This document shows positions 15,978 through 23,995 of a stretch of DNA of 64,000 bases, in pieces. Each line of letters starts with the position of its first letter. Position 1 is the stretch's first letter. The notes under the pieces were generated by a model. The model worked only from the letters and a program-made list of their open reading frames with translations, had not been told where the DNA came from and searched no databases. Where the stretch lies: contig NZ_JBLFEN010000004.1 of the NCBI RefSeq assembly GCF_047345485.1, positions 124,001 through 188,000 of the forward strand. The letters are read 5' to 3'. This DNA is from Jejuia sp047345485 (GTDB lineage: Bacteria > Bacteroidota > Bacteroidia > Flavobacteriales > Flavobacteriaceae). The translations under genes were made by a program, and so were the position numbers.

Positions 15978-17438
15978 CTATTTATGATGTTTATTAATTA
16001 GTTGTGCCACTAATTTGCCTGAAATTAGAGACGGTGGTACTCCTGGTCCTGGAACCGTAAGTTGGCCTGTAAAATAGAGATTATCCACTTTTTTACTTTT
16101 TAACTTAGGTCTTAAAAAAGCTGTTTGTGATAGCGTATTTGCCATTCCATAAGCATTTCCTTTGTAAGAATTGTATTCTTTAATAAAATCTTTAACACAG
16201 AAGGATTTTCTAAATATAATATTATTTACCACATCTTGCCCTGTTAATTTTTCAAATCTAGATATAATAATATCAAAATATTGAGATCTAATCTCATCAG
16301 TGTCTTCTATTCCTGGTGCTATTGGTATTAAAAAAAAGCCTGTTTCAGCATCTTTAGGGGCCATTGAAGCATCGGTTACAGAGGGGAAATTGGCATAAAA
16401 CAAAGGATCTTCTGGCCATTTGGGATTGTCGTAAATCTCTTCTGCATGAGTTTCAAAACTTGTGTCAAAAAATAAATTATGGTGTTCTATATTTTTTAAT
16501 TTTTTACTAAAGCCTACGTAAAATAATAATGAAGAAGGTGCAAATGTTTTTTTAGACCAATATTTTTCTGAGTATTGTCTATATTTTTCATCTAAAAGTG
16601 TTTCAGAATGGTGATAATCTGCACCGCTTAAAACAATATCAAATATTTTAATTTCGCCATTTACAGTTATAGATGTAGCGGTCTTATAATCCACATCAAT
16701 TTTTTCTACAGGGCTATTGGTATATATTTTAACACCTAAGCTCACTGCCAAAGACGTCATAGCTTTAATAACTTCATACATGCCACCTTTTGGATGCCAA
16801 GTACCTAAACCAAAATCGGCATAATTCATAAAACTATAAAAAGATGGTGTATTACTTGGTTTTGCACCAAGAAAAAGTACCGGAAATTCTAATGTGGATA
16901 TTAACTTAGGGTTTTTAAATTTTTTCCTAACATCGCCGCTTATAGTTTTAAAAAACTGGTCTACACGGGTTGCAGTTTCAGGTGTTACCAATTCAAAAGG
17001 AGAAATTCCTGGTTTTAATACTACTTTATTAATGGCGATATTATAATTGGTAGCAGCTTTATTTATAAACTGTCTCAAGGGTTTAGCGCTACCTGGTTCA
17101 ATACGTTCAAATTCTGAGCATATTTTGTCCATAGTATCACCAATGGTAATAATTTCGTCTTTAAAAAATATCTTGTAAGCAGGACTTAATTTATCTAGTG
17201 TGTAATAATCAGAAGTAGATTTACCGAAATCGTTGAAGAATTTCTCAAAAATATCGGGCATCCAATACCAACTTGGTCCTATATCAAAAGTAAAACCTTC
17301 TTTTTTTAGTTGTCTAGCACGTCCACCAACAGTGTCGTTTTTTTCAAAGACTGAAACTTCGTATCCATATTGCTTTAAGTAGCAACTTGCAGACAAAGCT
17401 GAGAACCCTGAACCTATTATAGCTATTGTTTTTTTCAT
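15978..17438 (-). CDS. crtI: Phytoene desaturase
   Basis: A 486-residue FAD enzyme. The opening KTIAIIGSGFSALSASCYL with the following VSVFEKNDTVGGRAR forms the dinucleotide-binding motif, and the C-terminal YFTGQLTVPGPGVPPSLIS is the conserved carotenoid-desaturase closing motif. It converts phytoene to lycopene in four desaturations in the membrane. It is the first structural gene after the CarH-like regulator, separated by 44 bases that hold a promoter and a perfect 9-bp inverted repeat. The predicted transcript would leave almost no leader before the ATG at 17438. Confidence 0.95.
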   Translation of the reverse strand: MKKTIAIIGSGFSALSASCYLKQYGYEVSVFEKNDTVGGRARQLKKEGFTFDIGPSWYWMPDIFEKFFNDFGKSTSDYYTLDKLSPAYKIFFKDEIITIGDTMDKICSEFERIEPGSAKPLRQFINKAATNYNIAINKVVLKPGISPFELVTPETATRVDQFFKTISGDVRKKFKNPKLISTLEFPVLFLGAKPSNTPSFYSFMNYADFGLGTWHPKGGMYEVIKAMTSLAVSLGVKIYTNSPVEKIDVDYKTATSITVNGEIKIFDIVLSGADYHHSETLLDEKYRQYSEKYWSKKTFAPSSLLFYVGFSKKLKNIEHHNLFFDTSFETHAEEIYDNPKWPEDPLFYANFPSVTDASMAPKDAETGFFLIPIAPGIEDTDEIRSQYFDIIISRFEKLTGQDVVNNIIFRKSFCVKDFIKEYNSYKGNAYGMANTLSQTAFLRPKLKSKKVDNLYFTGQLTVPGPGVPPSLISGKLVAQLINKHHK

Positions 17439-17469
17439 TGTTTAACAAATATAATTAAAAGTTAAACAA
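17438..17469 (-). promoter_or_regulatory. crtI promoter with overlapping palindromic operator
   Basis: TTGTTTAAC (17438-17446) and GTTAAACAA (17461-17469) are exact reverse complements separated by 14 bases. On the minus strand, TATATTTG (17453-17446) lies between the arms and matches the -7 consensus TAnnTTTG. A protein bound to the two arms would cover the promoter, as expected of a CarH-type repressor. The same GTTAAACAA half-site is found once more before the regulator gene at 18402-18410. Binding itself is inferred. Confidence 0.6.
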
Positions 17470-17482
17470 AAAAGAATAGTAT

Positions 17483-18385
17483 TTATAAATCTTTAACTAA
17501 ATTTTCGATGGAATCGTGAAGTTTTACACGCTCTGGTAATTCAAAATTTTTGTCTAAACCTTGTAACTTTGGCCCTAAAAGTAATAAATCTGTTTTATCA
17601 TTGTTTAACAATAATTTATCAAATTCAGTGATGTAGTTAGGTATCTCGCTGGCCTCTGGGTTTACAGTAAAATATGATACAAAAGTAATCTCATTAAAAA
17701 ATTCAAGTACACTAACTAAACTATCCATTGGTACGCTTTCGCCAAGAAAAATGGTATGATATCCTTTGCTTCTTAATTGGTAATTTATAAATAATAGTCC
17801 TATATCATGAACCTCGTTGTCGGGTAAATAAAGTATAAAGGTTTTTGATAGTGGCTTAGGCTCTAAACTCTGTAAACGTTCAATATTCAACAAAATCTTT
17901 TGTTTCATATGAGACGTTAAAAAATGCTCGTGTGCTGGTGTTATAGTATCGGTTTGCCATAATAAACCTATTTCATTTAAAAGCGGTAAAAACACATCGT
18001 AAAAAATATCTTTAAAACTTTTGCTGCTTATCAAGTTGTTATAGGTGTTGTAAAACAGTACTTGATCAAAATTAAGCATTGCTAGTTTAAATGCATTAAT
18101 AGCGTGATCTTCTACCTTTGCTCTAGATGCTATTTCTCTAACTGTTATAGGAATTTCAGGTTCTGTTAATTTTGCAATTTTTGATATTTTATAACCATTA
18201 TTGTTTAAAAAAGAAATATTTAATAATTTTTGAAGACTGGCTAAACTATAACTTCTAATATTTGTATCACTTCTATTAGGTTGTAATAACCCGTAGCGTT
18301 TTTCCCAAATTCTTATAGTGTGAGCCTTAATACCTGTTAAGTTTTCAAGGTCTTTAATGCTGAAATTAACCTGTATATTGTTCAT
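17483..18385 (-). CDS. CarH/LitR-like MerR-family regulator with cobalamin-binding domain
   Basis: A 300-residue protein. Residues 9-75 form a MerR-type winged helix (IKAHTIRIWEKRYGLLQPNR). Residues about 95-165 form a helical bundle with the W-x9-EH motif (Trp143 and Glu153-His154), and 180-300 is a Rossmann-like B12 domain with ExHxxG (Glu191, His193, Gly196). In Thermus CarH these elements hold adenosylcobalamin, and light releases DNA. The residue directly after the Trp, histidine in Thermus CarH and the second axial ligand after light, is Gln144 here. It sits directly upstream of crtI in the same direction, so it probably represses the crt genes in the dark and is itself part of the operon. 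Confidence 0.88.
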   Translation of the reverse strand: MNNIQVNFSIKDLENLTGIKAHTIRIWEKRYGLLQPNRSDTNIRSYSLASLQKLLNISFLNNNGYKISKIAKLTEPEIPITVREIASRAKVEDHAINAFKLAMLNFDQVLFYNTYNNLISSKSFKDIFYDVFLPLLNEIGLLWQTDTITPAHEHFLTSHMKQKILLNIERLQSLEPKPLSKTFILYLPDNEVHDIGLLFINYQLRSKGYHTIFLGESVPMDSLVSVLEFFNEITFVSYFTVNPEASEIPNYITEFDKLLLNNDKTDLLLLGPKLQGLDKNFELPERVKLHDSIENLVKDL

Positions 18386-18401
18386 TTTTTATTCTTTTTC
18401 G

Positions 18402-18448
18402 TTAAACAAAAATACAAATACCGATTGAATAATAGTAGAAAATACTAT
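18402..18448 (-). promoter_or_regulatory. Promoter region of the CarH-like gene with half-site and palindrome
   Basis: On the minus strand TATTTTTG (18415-18408) matches the -7 consensus and overlaps GTTAAACAA at 18402-18410, the same half-site as at the crtI operator. Further upstream, ATAGTA (18432-18437) and TACTAT (18443-18448) form a 6-bp palindrome with a 5-bp spacer, placed where the -33 region would be. This could be a second operator for self-control. Confidence 0.45.
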
Positions 18449-18532
18449 AAAAGTTTAAAAAATTAACAAATGACTATTTTCACCGATAAATCTCTAGTCT
18501 CACAATGTGCTTTTTTTTATTTTTTCACATAT

Positions 18533-18540
18533 TATATTTG
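18533..18540 (+). promoter_or_regulatory. Candidate -7 element for the cytochrome gene
   Basis: TATATTTG matches TAnnTTTG. It lies about 90 bases before the cytochrome ATG in the region shared with the divergent CarH-like gene. No TTG at good spacing is seen upstream, only a T-rich stretch. Confidence 0.35.
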
Positions 18541-18629
18541 CCTCTTAAAACCTTTGTATATAAGAGATTATTAGGTATTTTTGAGTATTAATTTTTTTTA
18601 TTTTCCTATTAGTTTTACAGTCTTTATAC

Positions 18630-20867
18630 ATGAGGTTGCTAATTTTTATTTTAACATCTTTATTGTTTTTTTCATGTAAAAACGAAAACTCGAAGTATGT
18701 TGATGCACAGGATATTGAAAAAGAAGTTTTTGTTTCTACTCATTTAATCCCAGATACTCATTTTTTAGGTGACGAAGTGTGTGCATCTTGTCATAAAGAA
18801 CAATTTAAGGATTGGAAAGGGTCTCACCATGACAAAGCGATGGATATTGCTATTGATGCTACTGTTTTGGGAAACTTTAACAATATTATGTTTAAAAGTC
18901 AAGACATAACGTCTCGTTTTTTTAAAAAAAATGGCAGTTTTTATGTAAATACAGAGGGACGAGATGGTGAGTACTACGACTATAAAATTGAATATACATT
19001 TGGCGTAGAGCCTTTACAGCAATATATTGTTAAGTTTCCTGATGGGCATTACCAATGTTTAAGAACTGCATGGGATACTGAAAAAAATAAGTGGTTTGAT
19101 TTGTATCCCGATTTTAAGGTATTACATTCTGAATGGTTGCATTGGTCTCGAGGTGGCTTAAATTGGAATACCATGTGTGCCGATTGTCATTCTACAAATG
19201 TTAGAAAAGCTTATAATTTAGATAAACATAGTTATAACACAAAATACGCATTAATTAATGTGAGTTGTGAGGCTTGCCATGGTCCTGGTAAAAGTCATAT
19301 AGAACGTGTAAATACATTAGGTGAAAATTATACGTTTGGTGGTGATATAAAAATGACGTTTACAACAACACCCAAAGCACTAGTTGATCAATGTGCAAGA
19401 TGCCACGTAAGACGCGAACAATTTTCTGAATTTTATAATTTTGAAGGTACATTTTTAGATCATTATTTTCCACAATTAATCACAAAGGGTATTTATTATC
19501 CTGACGGACAGATTTTAGATGAAGTTTATGTTTATGGTTCGTTTCTTCAAAGTAAAATGTATCAAAATAATGTTACGTGCACAAATTGCCATAATGCACA
19601 TTCCTTAAAGCTAAAATTTCAAGGTAATAAGCTATGTGCACAATGTCATGATACTAAAGTTTATGACGCACCCTCACATCATTTTCATAAGGTATCTACT
19701 GAAGCTTCTCAATGTATTAATTGTCATATGACGGGCAAGTTTTACATGGGTAATGATTATCGAAGAGATCATAGTTTTAGAATTCCTCGCCCAGATTTAA
19801 GTTTAAAGTATGGCACACCAAATGCTTGTACACAATGCCATACTGATAAAGATGATGAATGGGCCTGGGAAAACTATAAAAAAACACATGGCACTCCAAA
19901 ACAAAAACATTTTTCTGAGCTTTTAGCACCTGGCATAACTGGGGATTCTCACGGGTTTCAAAAGTTATTAGAATTATCAAAGGACACAATATACCCAGAA
20001 ATAGCAAGAGCATCGGCGGTAAGAGCAATGAGTAATTATATGGATGAAAATGCTGTAAATAATATGTTGGCATTTTTAAATGATGATTCGCCTATAGTTC
20101 GTGGTGCTACAATTGATGCTTTAAATACTGTAAACTCTACCGACTATGCGCGCTATGTTATGCCTTTACTTAAAGATGAGAAGAGAACGGTTAGAGTAAA
20201 AGCATTTATGGCTATAGCGGGTTTAAACGAAATGCAAATACCAAAAGCTTATAAAGACGTTTACAAAAAAGTAAATAAGGAGTTCGAAACACATTTAGAG
20301 GTTACGTCAGATTTCACAGGAGGACTAGCAAAAAAAGCGTTGTATTTTGTTAAAAAAGGAGATGATCTAAATGCTATAAAATGGTATGAAAAAGCACTTG
20401 AGATTGATAATATGGATAATATGATACGCACTAATCTTGCCAGTTTATATTATAAAAATAATGACTTTACAAAAGCAGAAGCGGCTTTTAAAACTATTAT
20501 TACACAAGAGCCAGAGTTTGCTCAAACCTATTATTCTTACGGATTATTATTAGCTGAACAAAATAGAGTAGAGGAAGCGATTAAGCAGATGAATTTAGCT
20601 ATAAAATATATGCCACAAAATATTAGGTTTTACTATAATTTAAGCTTGTTGTATGATAAGGTAAATAAACTAAAACAAGCAGAACAAGTGGCTACTAAAG
20701 GTTTAAAATTAGATGCTAATAATGAGAGCTTACTATATGTACTAGCTTACATTTACCAAAAACAAGGTGATGTTGGTAAAGCTAAGAATAGCGCTATGAA
20801 GTTGGTGCAATTATACCCAAATAATAAGCAATACCAAAGGTTTTATAAGCAATTAAGTACGCAATAG
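18630..20867 (+). CDS. Eight-haem c-type cytochrome with C-terminal TPR repeats (lipoprotein)
   Basis: A 745-residue protein with a lipoprotein signal (LLFFSC, Cys near 16). Eight CxxCH haem-binding motifs begin at about residues 51, 183, 213, 255, 317, 336, 362 and 400, with extra histidines that could act as distal ligands. After this haem part, residues 430-540 look like HEAT-type helical repeats, and 560-745 hold TPR motifs such as LNAIKWYEKALEID and AKNSAMKLVQLYPNN. The layout suggests an outer-membrane or periplasm-facing electron-transfer protein tethered to a protein-binding scaffold. No partner oxidoreductase gene is adjacent, and the electron donor and acceptor are unknown. Confidence 0.85.
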   Translation: MRLLIFILTSLLFFSCKNENSKYVDAQDIEKEVFVSTHLIPDTHFLGDEVCASCHKEQFKDWKGSHHDKAMDIAIDATVLGNFNNIMFKSQDITSRFFKKNGSFYVNTEGRDGEYYDYKIEYTFGVEPLQQYIVKFPDGHYQCLRTAWDTEKNKWFDLYPDFKVLHSEWLHWSRGGLNWNTMCADCHSTNVRKAYNLDKHSYNTKYALINVSCEACHGPGKSHIERVNTLGENYTFGGDIKMTFTTTPKALVDQCARCHVRREQFSEFYNFEGTFLDHYFPQLITKGIYYPDGQILDEVYVYGSFLQSKMYQNNVTCTNCHNAHSLKLKFQGNKLCAQCHDTKVYDAPSHHFHKVSTEASQCINCHMTGKFYMGNDYRRDHSFRIPRPDLSLKYGTPNACTQCHTDKDDEWAWENYKKTHGTPKQKHFSELLAPGITGDSHGFQKLLELSKDTIYPEIARASAVRAMSNYMDENAVNNMLAFLNDDSPIVRGATIDALNTVNSTDYARYVMPLLKDEKRTVRVKAFMAIAGLNEMQIPKAYKDVYKKVNKEFETHLEVTSDFTGGLAKKALYFVKKGDDLNAIKWYEKALEIDNMDNMIRTNLASLYYKNNDFTKAEAAFKTIITQEPEFAQTYYSYGLLLAEQNRVEEAIKQMNLAIKYMPQNIRFYYNLSLLYDKVNKLKQAEQVATKGLKLDANNESLLYVLAYIYQKQGDVGKAKNSAMKLVQLYPNNKQYQRFYKQLSTQ

Positions 20868-21066
20868 AAGCTAAAGATTAAGTATATCTATTACTACTAG
20901 TTTGAAATTGATTTAAAACTAAAGTTGTATTTAGAAGTTGATTTTACACAAGATAAAAGAAGCATCTTAGAGAGAGAACCTGATAGTATATCTCTTTTTT
21001 TGAGTCTTATATTGGGTAACCAATTTATAATAAAAACTTCTCTGTTTAAACGTTTTTTGAGTAAAG

Positions 21067-21152
21067 TGCACACGAGAAGATTCGAACTTCCACATCCTAA
21101 AACGGATACTGGCCCCTCAAGCCAGCGCGTCTACCAATTCCGCCACGTGTGC
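21067..21152 (-). tRNA. tRNA-Leu (anticodon GAG)
   Basis: On the minus strand the sequence folds as an 86-base class II tRNA. The acceptor stem is GCACACG with CGTGTGC, the D arm contains AATTGGTAGACGCG, the anticodon stem CTGGC/GCCAG encloses the loop TTGAGGG (anticodon GAG), a variable arm follows, and the T arm is GTTCGAATC. The discriminator base is A. Confidence 0.95.
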
Positions 21153-21176
21153 ATTTTTTTTGAGGTAAGCTAAAAT

Positions 21177-21210
21177 AAAAAAAGTTAAGCATAATCGCTT
21201 AACTTTTTTT
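21177..21210 (-). terminator. Intrinsic terminator between tRNA-Lys and tRNA-Leu
   Basis: A perfect stem of 14 pairs, A7GTTAAGC (21177-21190) with GCTTAACT7 (21197-21210), closes a 6-base loop. In the minus direction it follows tRNA-Lys, and a T run is present on either strand. It would make the two tRNAs separate units. Confidence 0.75.
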
Positions 21211-21211
21211 G

Positions 21212-21284
21212 TGACCAGTCTGGGGCTCGAACCCAGGACCCTCTCCTTAAAAGGGAGATGCTCTACCAACTGAGCTAACTGGTC
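21212..21284 (-). tRNA. tRNA-Lys (anticodon TTT)
   Basis: On the minus strand this folds as a 73-base class I tRNA. The acceptor stem is GACCAGT with ACTGGTC, the D arm has AGCTCAGTTGGTAGAGC, the anticodon stem TCTCC/GGAGA encloses CTTTTAA (anticodon TTT), and the T arm contains GGTTCGAGCCC. The discriminator is A. Confidence 0.96.
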
Positions 21285-21423
21285 TAAATAATGTTGCCAA
21301 CTTATCGTTAGCGGGTGCAAATATATAATGTTTAATTAATAAAACAATACTTTTTTTATATAAATTTTCGTTTTTTTGCAGTGCAATTATCTATGTTTTT
21401 AATAATCAATTACAAGCAATAAT

Positions 21424-21945
21424 ATGATCATAGTTTTACTCGGGTATATGGGGTCTGGAAAATCTTCAGTTGGAAAAATTTTAGCTAAAAAATTAGACTA
21501 TAATTTAATTGATTTAGACGATTATATAGAAGAAAAAGAGAATTTATCTGTAAAAGAAATATTTAAAACCAAAGGCGAAATTTATTTCAGAAAAAAAGAA
21601 ACTGAATATCTAAACGGTTTGTTAAAATTAAAAGAAAATACTGTTTTGGCACTTGGAGGTGGTACGCCTTGTTTTGCAGGCAATATGGAAGCAATTGTTG
21701 CAGCAACTAATGCAACATCTATTTACCTTAATGGCTCATTACCTTTTTTGTCAAAAAAATTATTTAAAAAGAAAGCAAAACGTCCATTAATAGCACATAT
21801 AGAAACAGAGGCGCTTATGTTAGAGTTTATTGGTAAACATTTATTTGAGCGTTCTTATTTTTATAACAAAGCAGAACTTAAAATAGTAACCGACAACAAG
21901 AAAAAAGATGAGATTGTTGAAGAGATTATTCTAAAATTATTCTAA
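21424..21945 (+). CDS. aroK: Shikimate kinase
   Basis: A 173-residue P-loop kinase. Walker A is LLGYMGSGKSSVG (residues 5-17), DLDDYIEE holds the shikimate/Mg site, RKKETEYL is the second substrate site, and LALGGGTPCF is the conserved Gly loop. It phosphorylates shikimate in the chorismate pathway. The length is that of AroK/AroL. Its stop overlaps the 3' end of the convergent phosphoribosyltransferase gene by 9 bases. Confidence 0.94.
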   Translation: MIIVLLGYMGSGKSSVGKILAKKLDYNLIDLDDYIEEKENLSVKEIFKTKGEIYFRKKETEYLNGLLKLKENTVLALGGGTPCFAGNMEAIVAATNATSIYLNGSLPFLSKKLFKKKAKRPLIAHIETEALMLEFIGKHLFERSYFYNKAELKIVTDNKKKDEIVEEIILKLF

Positions 21946-22440
21946 AACAACTTGATACGTTTTTCCTTTTAAATTAACCTCTACATGCTCATGCAAAGAT
22001 GTAGATAGAGAAATGCCTTTAAAATCTGCTTTCACAGGATATTTTTTATGATTTCTGTTAACTAAAACAGCGGTTTTAAATTGTTTTAAAGGTACATTTA
22101 AAAAATGCTTTACACTATAAATCAAGGTTGTACCAGAGTTTAAAACATCATCTACAAGCACAATCGATTTATTTGTATAATCGGCAGGTTTTAGGGATGT
22201 AGAAATTTCTGAAATGGGATTTGTTTTATCTAAACTAACTTTACAAAGTATCGGGTTAATATCCGAGATACTTTCAAGAGTGGCTTTTAGTTTTTTTGCG
22301 AGTATAAAACCATTCTTTTCTATACCTGCAATAACTACTTCATGCTCATCAACGTTGCTCTCGTATATTTGAAATGCAATTCGTTTTATTTTATGCTGAA
22401 TCTCTTTGTGATTTAAAATAACGTTGTTCTCTAGTTTCAT
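21937..22440 (-). CDS. Phosphoribosyltransferase-family protein (PyrR-like)
   Basis: A 167-residue protein with the phosphoribosyltransferase PRPP motif SIVLVDDVLNSGTTL (near residues 92-106). The N-terminal VVIAGIEKNGFILAKKL also matches this fold. It resembles the uracil/PyrR class in length, but key specificity residues were not resolved. It could salvage a nucleobase or act as an RNA-binding attenuator. Genes of the pyrimidine pathway are not beside it, so a PyrR function is not supported. An S4-domain gene follows upstream on the same strand. Confidence 0.75.
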   Translation of the reverse strand: MKLENNVILNHKEIQHKIKRIAFQIYESNVDEHEVVIAGIEKNGFILAKKLKATLESISDINPILCKVSLDKTNPISEISTSLKPADYTNKSIVLVDDVLNSGTTLIYSVKHFLNVPLKQFKTAVLVNRNHKKYPVKADFKGISLSTSLHEHVEVNLKGKTYQVVLE

Positions 22441-22470
22441 GAAGTTATCATTAAAAATAATCGCTTAAAA

Positions 22471-22842
22471 TTAATCATTTTCAGTATTAAAATCATCAAT
22501 ATCTCGTCTATCTTTTTTAGTAGGCCTGCCAGTGCCTTTTTTTCTATAATAGTCTTTAGAGTATTTTAACAATTCTTGAGCTTCAAATTCTGATTTTGGC
22601 GTGGTATCTATTCTGTAAATATCTACAAGTTTTGCAGAAACTCTGTTGGGAGGAATATCATTTACAGTTAATTTATAATTAATTTGATTTTTACGTAATT
22701 CAATACTATCAGTAGCATAAACTTCACGACTAGGTTTTACCACAGCACCATTTACTTTAATTTGTCCTTTTTTACATGCCGTTGTGGCAATTGTTCTTGT
22801 TTTATAGTATCTAACACACCATAAAAATTTATCTACACGCAT
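22471..22842 (-). CDS. S4-domain RNA-binding protein (Hsp15-like)
   Basis: A 123-residue protein beginning MRVDKFLWCVRYYKTRTIA, the standard start of the S4 domain in Hsp15/YlxH-type heat-shock ribosome rescue proteins. The S4 fold covers about residues 1-60 (KKGQIKVNGAVVKPSREV), and the C-terminus is basic and Ser-poor (YYRKKGTGRPTKKDRRD). I place the start at 22842 because a longer frame from 22881 adds an unrelated low-complexity head. It likely binds ribosomal or tRNA-related RNA. Its gene runs in the same direction as the phosphoribosyltransferase. Confidence 0.85.
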   Translation of the reverse strand: MRVDKFLWCVRYYKTRTIATTACKKGQIKVNGAVVKPSREVYATDSIELRKNQINYKLTVNDIPPNRVSAKLVDIYRIDTTPKSEFEAQELLKYSKDYYRKKGTGRPTKKDRRDIDDFNTEND

Positions 22843-22924
22843 ACAATTATTGTATAAACTAACGTTAATGTTATTGCACAAGATTGCATTAATATTGTAT
22901 CTTGCGCCTCAAAAATACGGAATT

Positions 22925-23902
22925 ATGAGTTTAAGGAAAATTGGTTTATTGCTCTTATGTACAATATCTATTTTTATATCATGCGAAAATGATGATGACC
23001 TTCAACAATTACCTACCCAAACGATAAGAGATAGAGGCGAACAGCAACTTGCAGACAATATTTCTTTACTAGAATATTTAACCACACATTATTACAATGC
23101 TGGAGATTTTGAGGGAAGTACTAATCCTAAAATTGATGATTTAATTATTGGAGAAGTACCAGCAAATGGTGTGCTACCAAACGCAACAGACAGAATATTA
23201 TATACTGATGATAATGATGATACAAATGATGCAGTACAGGTAATAACAACAACTTTTGCAGAAACTGAATACGAATATTATATCTTAGAATTAAACAAAG
23301 GTGGCGGTACTACATCTCCAAATTTTTCTGATAGGGTTAGGGTTGTATATCAAGGTTCTTTACTTGATGGATCAGTATTTGATAGCGCAGTAACACCAGT
23401 TGATTTAAATTTAGTTGGTGATGGTGCAACAGTAGCAGGAACTATAAGTGGATGGAGAAAAGTGTTTCCTATGTTTAAAGTATCAGAGTCATTAACCAAT
23501 AATGGTGATGGCACATTTTCTTTTACCAACCATGGTACTGGCGTTATGTTTTTACCTTCTGGATTGTCTTATTTTGCTAATCCACCAACAAATAGTGGTA
23601 TACCATTATACGCCCCATTAATTTTTAAATTTGAATTGTTACAAAGCTTTATAGTAGATCATGATAATGATGGTGTACCTAGTTATTTAGAAGATTTAAA
23701 TAATGATAATGAGTTTATTATTGACCCAGATAACACAGATACTGATGATGATACTGATGGTGATGGCTTACCTGATTATGTTGATGTTGATGATGATGGT
23801 GATGGGATATTAACAATAGATGAGGATGAAAATGGAGATGGTAACCCAATGAATGATATAGGGCCAAATGGTTTACCTAGATATTTAGATCCTGAATCAT
23901 AG
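22925..23902 (+). CDS. FKBP-type peptidyl-prolyl isomerase lipoprotein with Asp-rich tail
   Basis: A lipoprotein (start MSLRKIGLLLLC, lipobox IFISC near residue 20) with an FKBP-like domain at about 110-235 (RVRVVYQGSLLDGSVFDSA, GTGVMFLPSGLSYFANPP). A C-terminal tail of about 90 residues is full of calcium-binding DxDxDG-type repeats (DADGDGLPDY, DVDDDGDGIL). I start at 22925, not at the earlier in-frame ATG, because the lipoprotein signal fits. FKBP lipoproteins aid folding of outer-membrane or surface proteins; the tail suggests calcium binding outside the cell. It is a relative of the gliding-linked FKBP proteins but is not shown to be GldI. Confidence 0.83.
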   Translation: MSLRKIGLLLLCTISIFISCENDDDLQQLPTQTIRDRGEQQLADNISLLEYLTTHYYNAGDFEGSTNPKIDDLIIGEVPANGVLPNATDRILYTDDNDDTNDAVQVITTTFAETEYEYYILELNKGGGTTSPNFSDRVRVVYQGSLLDGSVFDSAVTPVDLNLVGDGATVAGTISGWRKVFPMFKVSESLTNNGDGTFSFTNHGTGVMFLPSGLSYFANPPTNSGIPLYAPLIFKFELLQSFIVDHDNDGVPSYLEDLNNDNEFIIDPDNTDTDDDTDGDGLPDYVDVDDDGDGILTIDEDENGDGNPMNDIGPNGLPRYLDPES

Positions 23903-23932
23903 AACACAGAATTTTATAAATAATACAAAAAC

Positions 23933-23960
23933 AAAAAGCTCACCATATGATGAGCTTTTT
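23933..23960 (+). terminator. Intrinsic terminator after the FKBP gene
   Basis: AAAAAGCTCA (23933-23942) pairs with TGAGCTTTTT (23951-23960) around an 8-base loop. The T run follows the stem on the + strand and the A run precedes it, so it may also end transcription of the convergent porin-like gene. Confidence 0.75.
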
Positions 23961-23995
23961 GTTTCTGTAAATGTGTCTTTTAATTACAATTTGGT

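Noticed and set aside
20925..21173. A + strand frame over tRNA-Leu
   Set aside because: It runs through the tRNA on the other strand and has no protein-like features.
22850..22924. Earlier in-frame start of the FKBP gene
   Set aside because: It would put a long unrelated head before the lipoprotein signal and overlap the divergent S4 gene.
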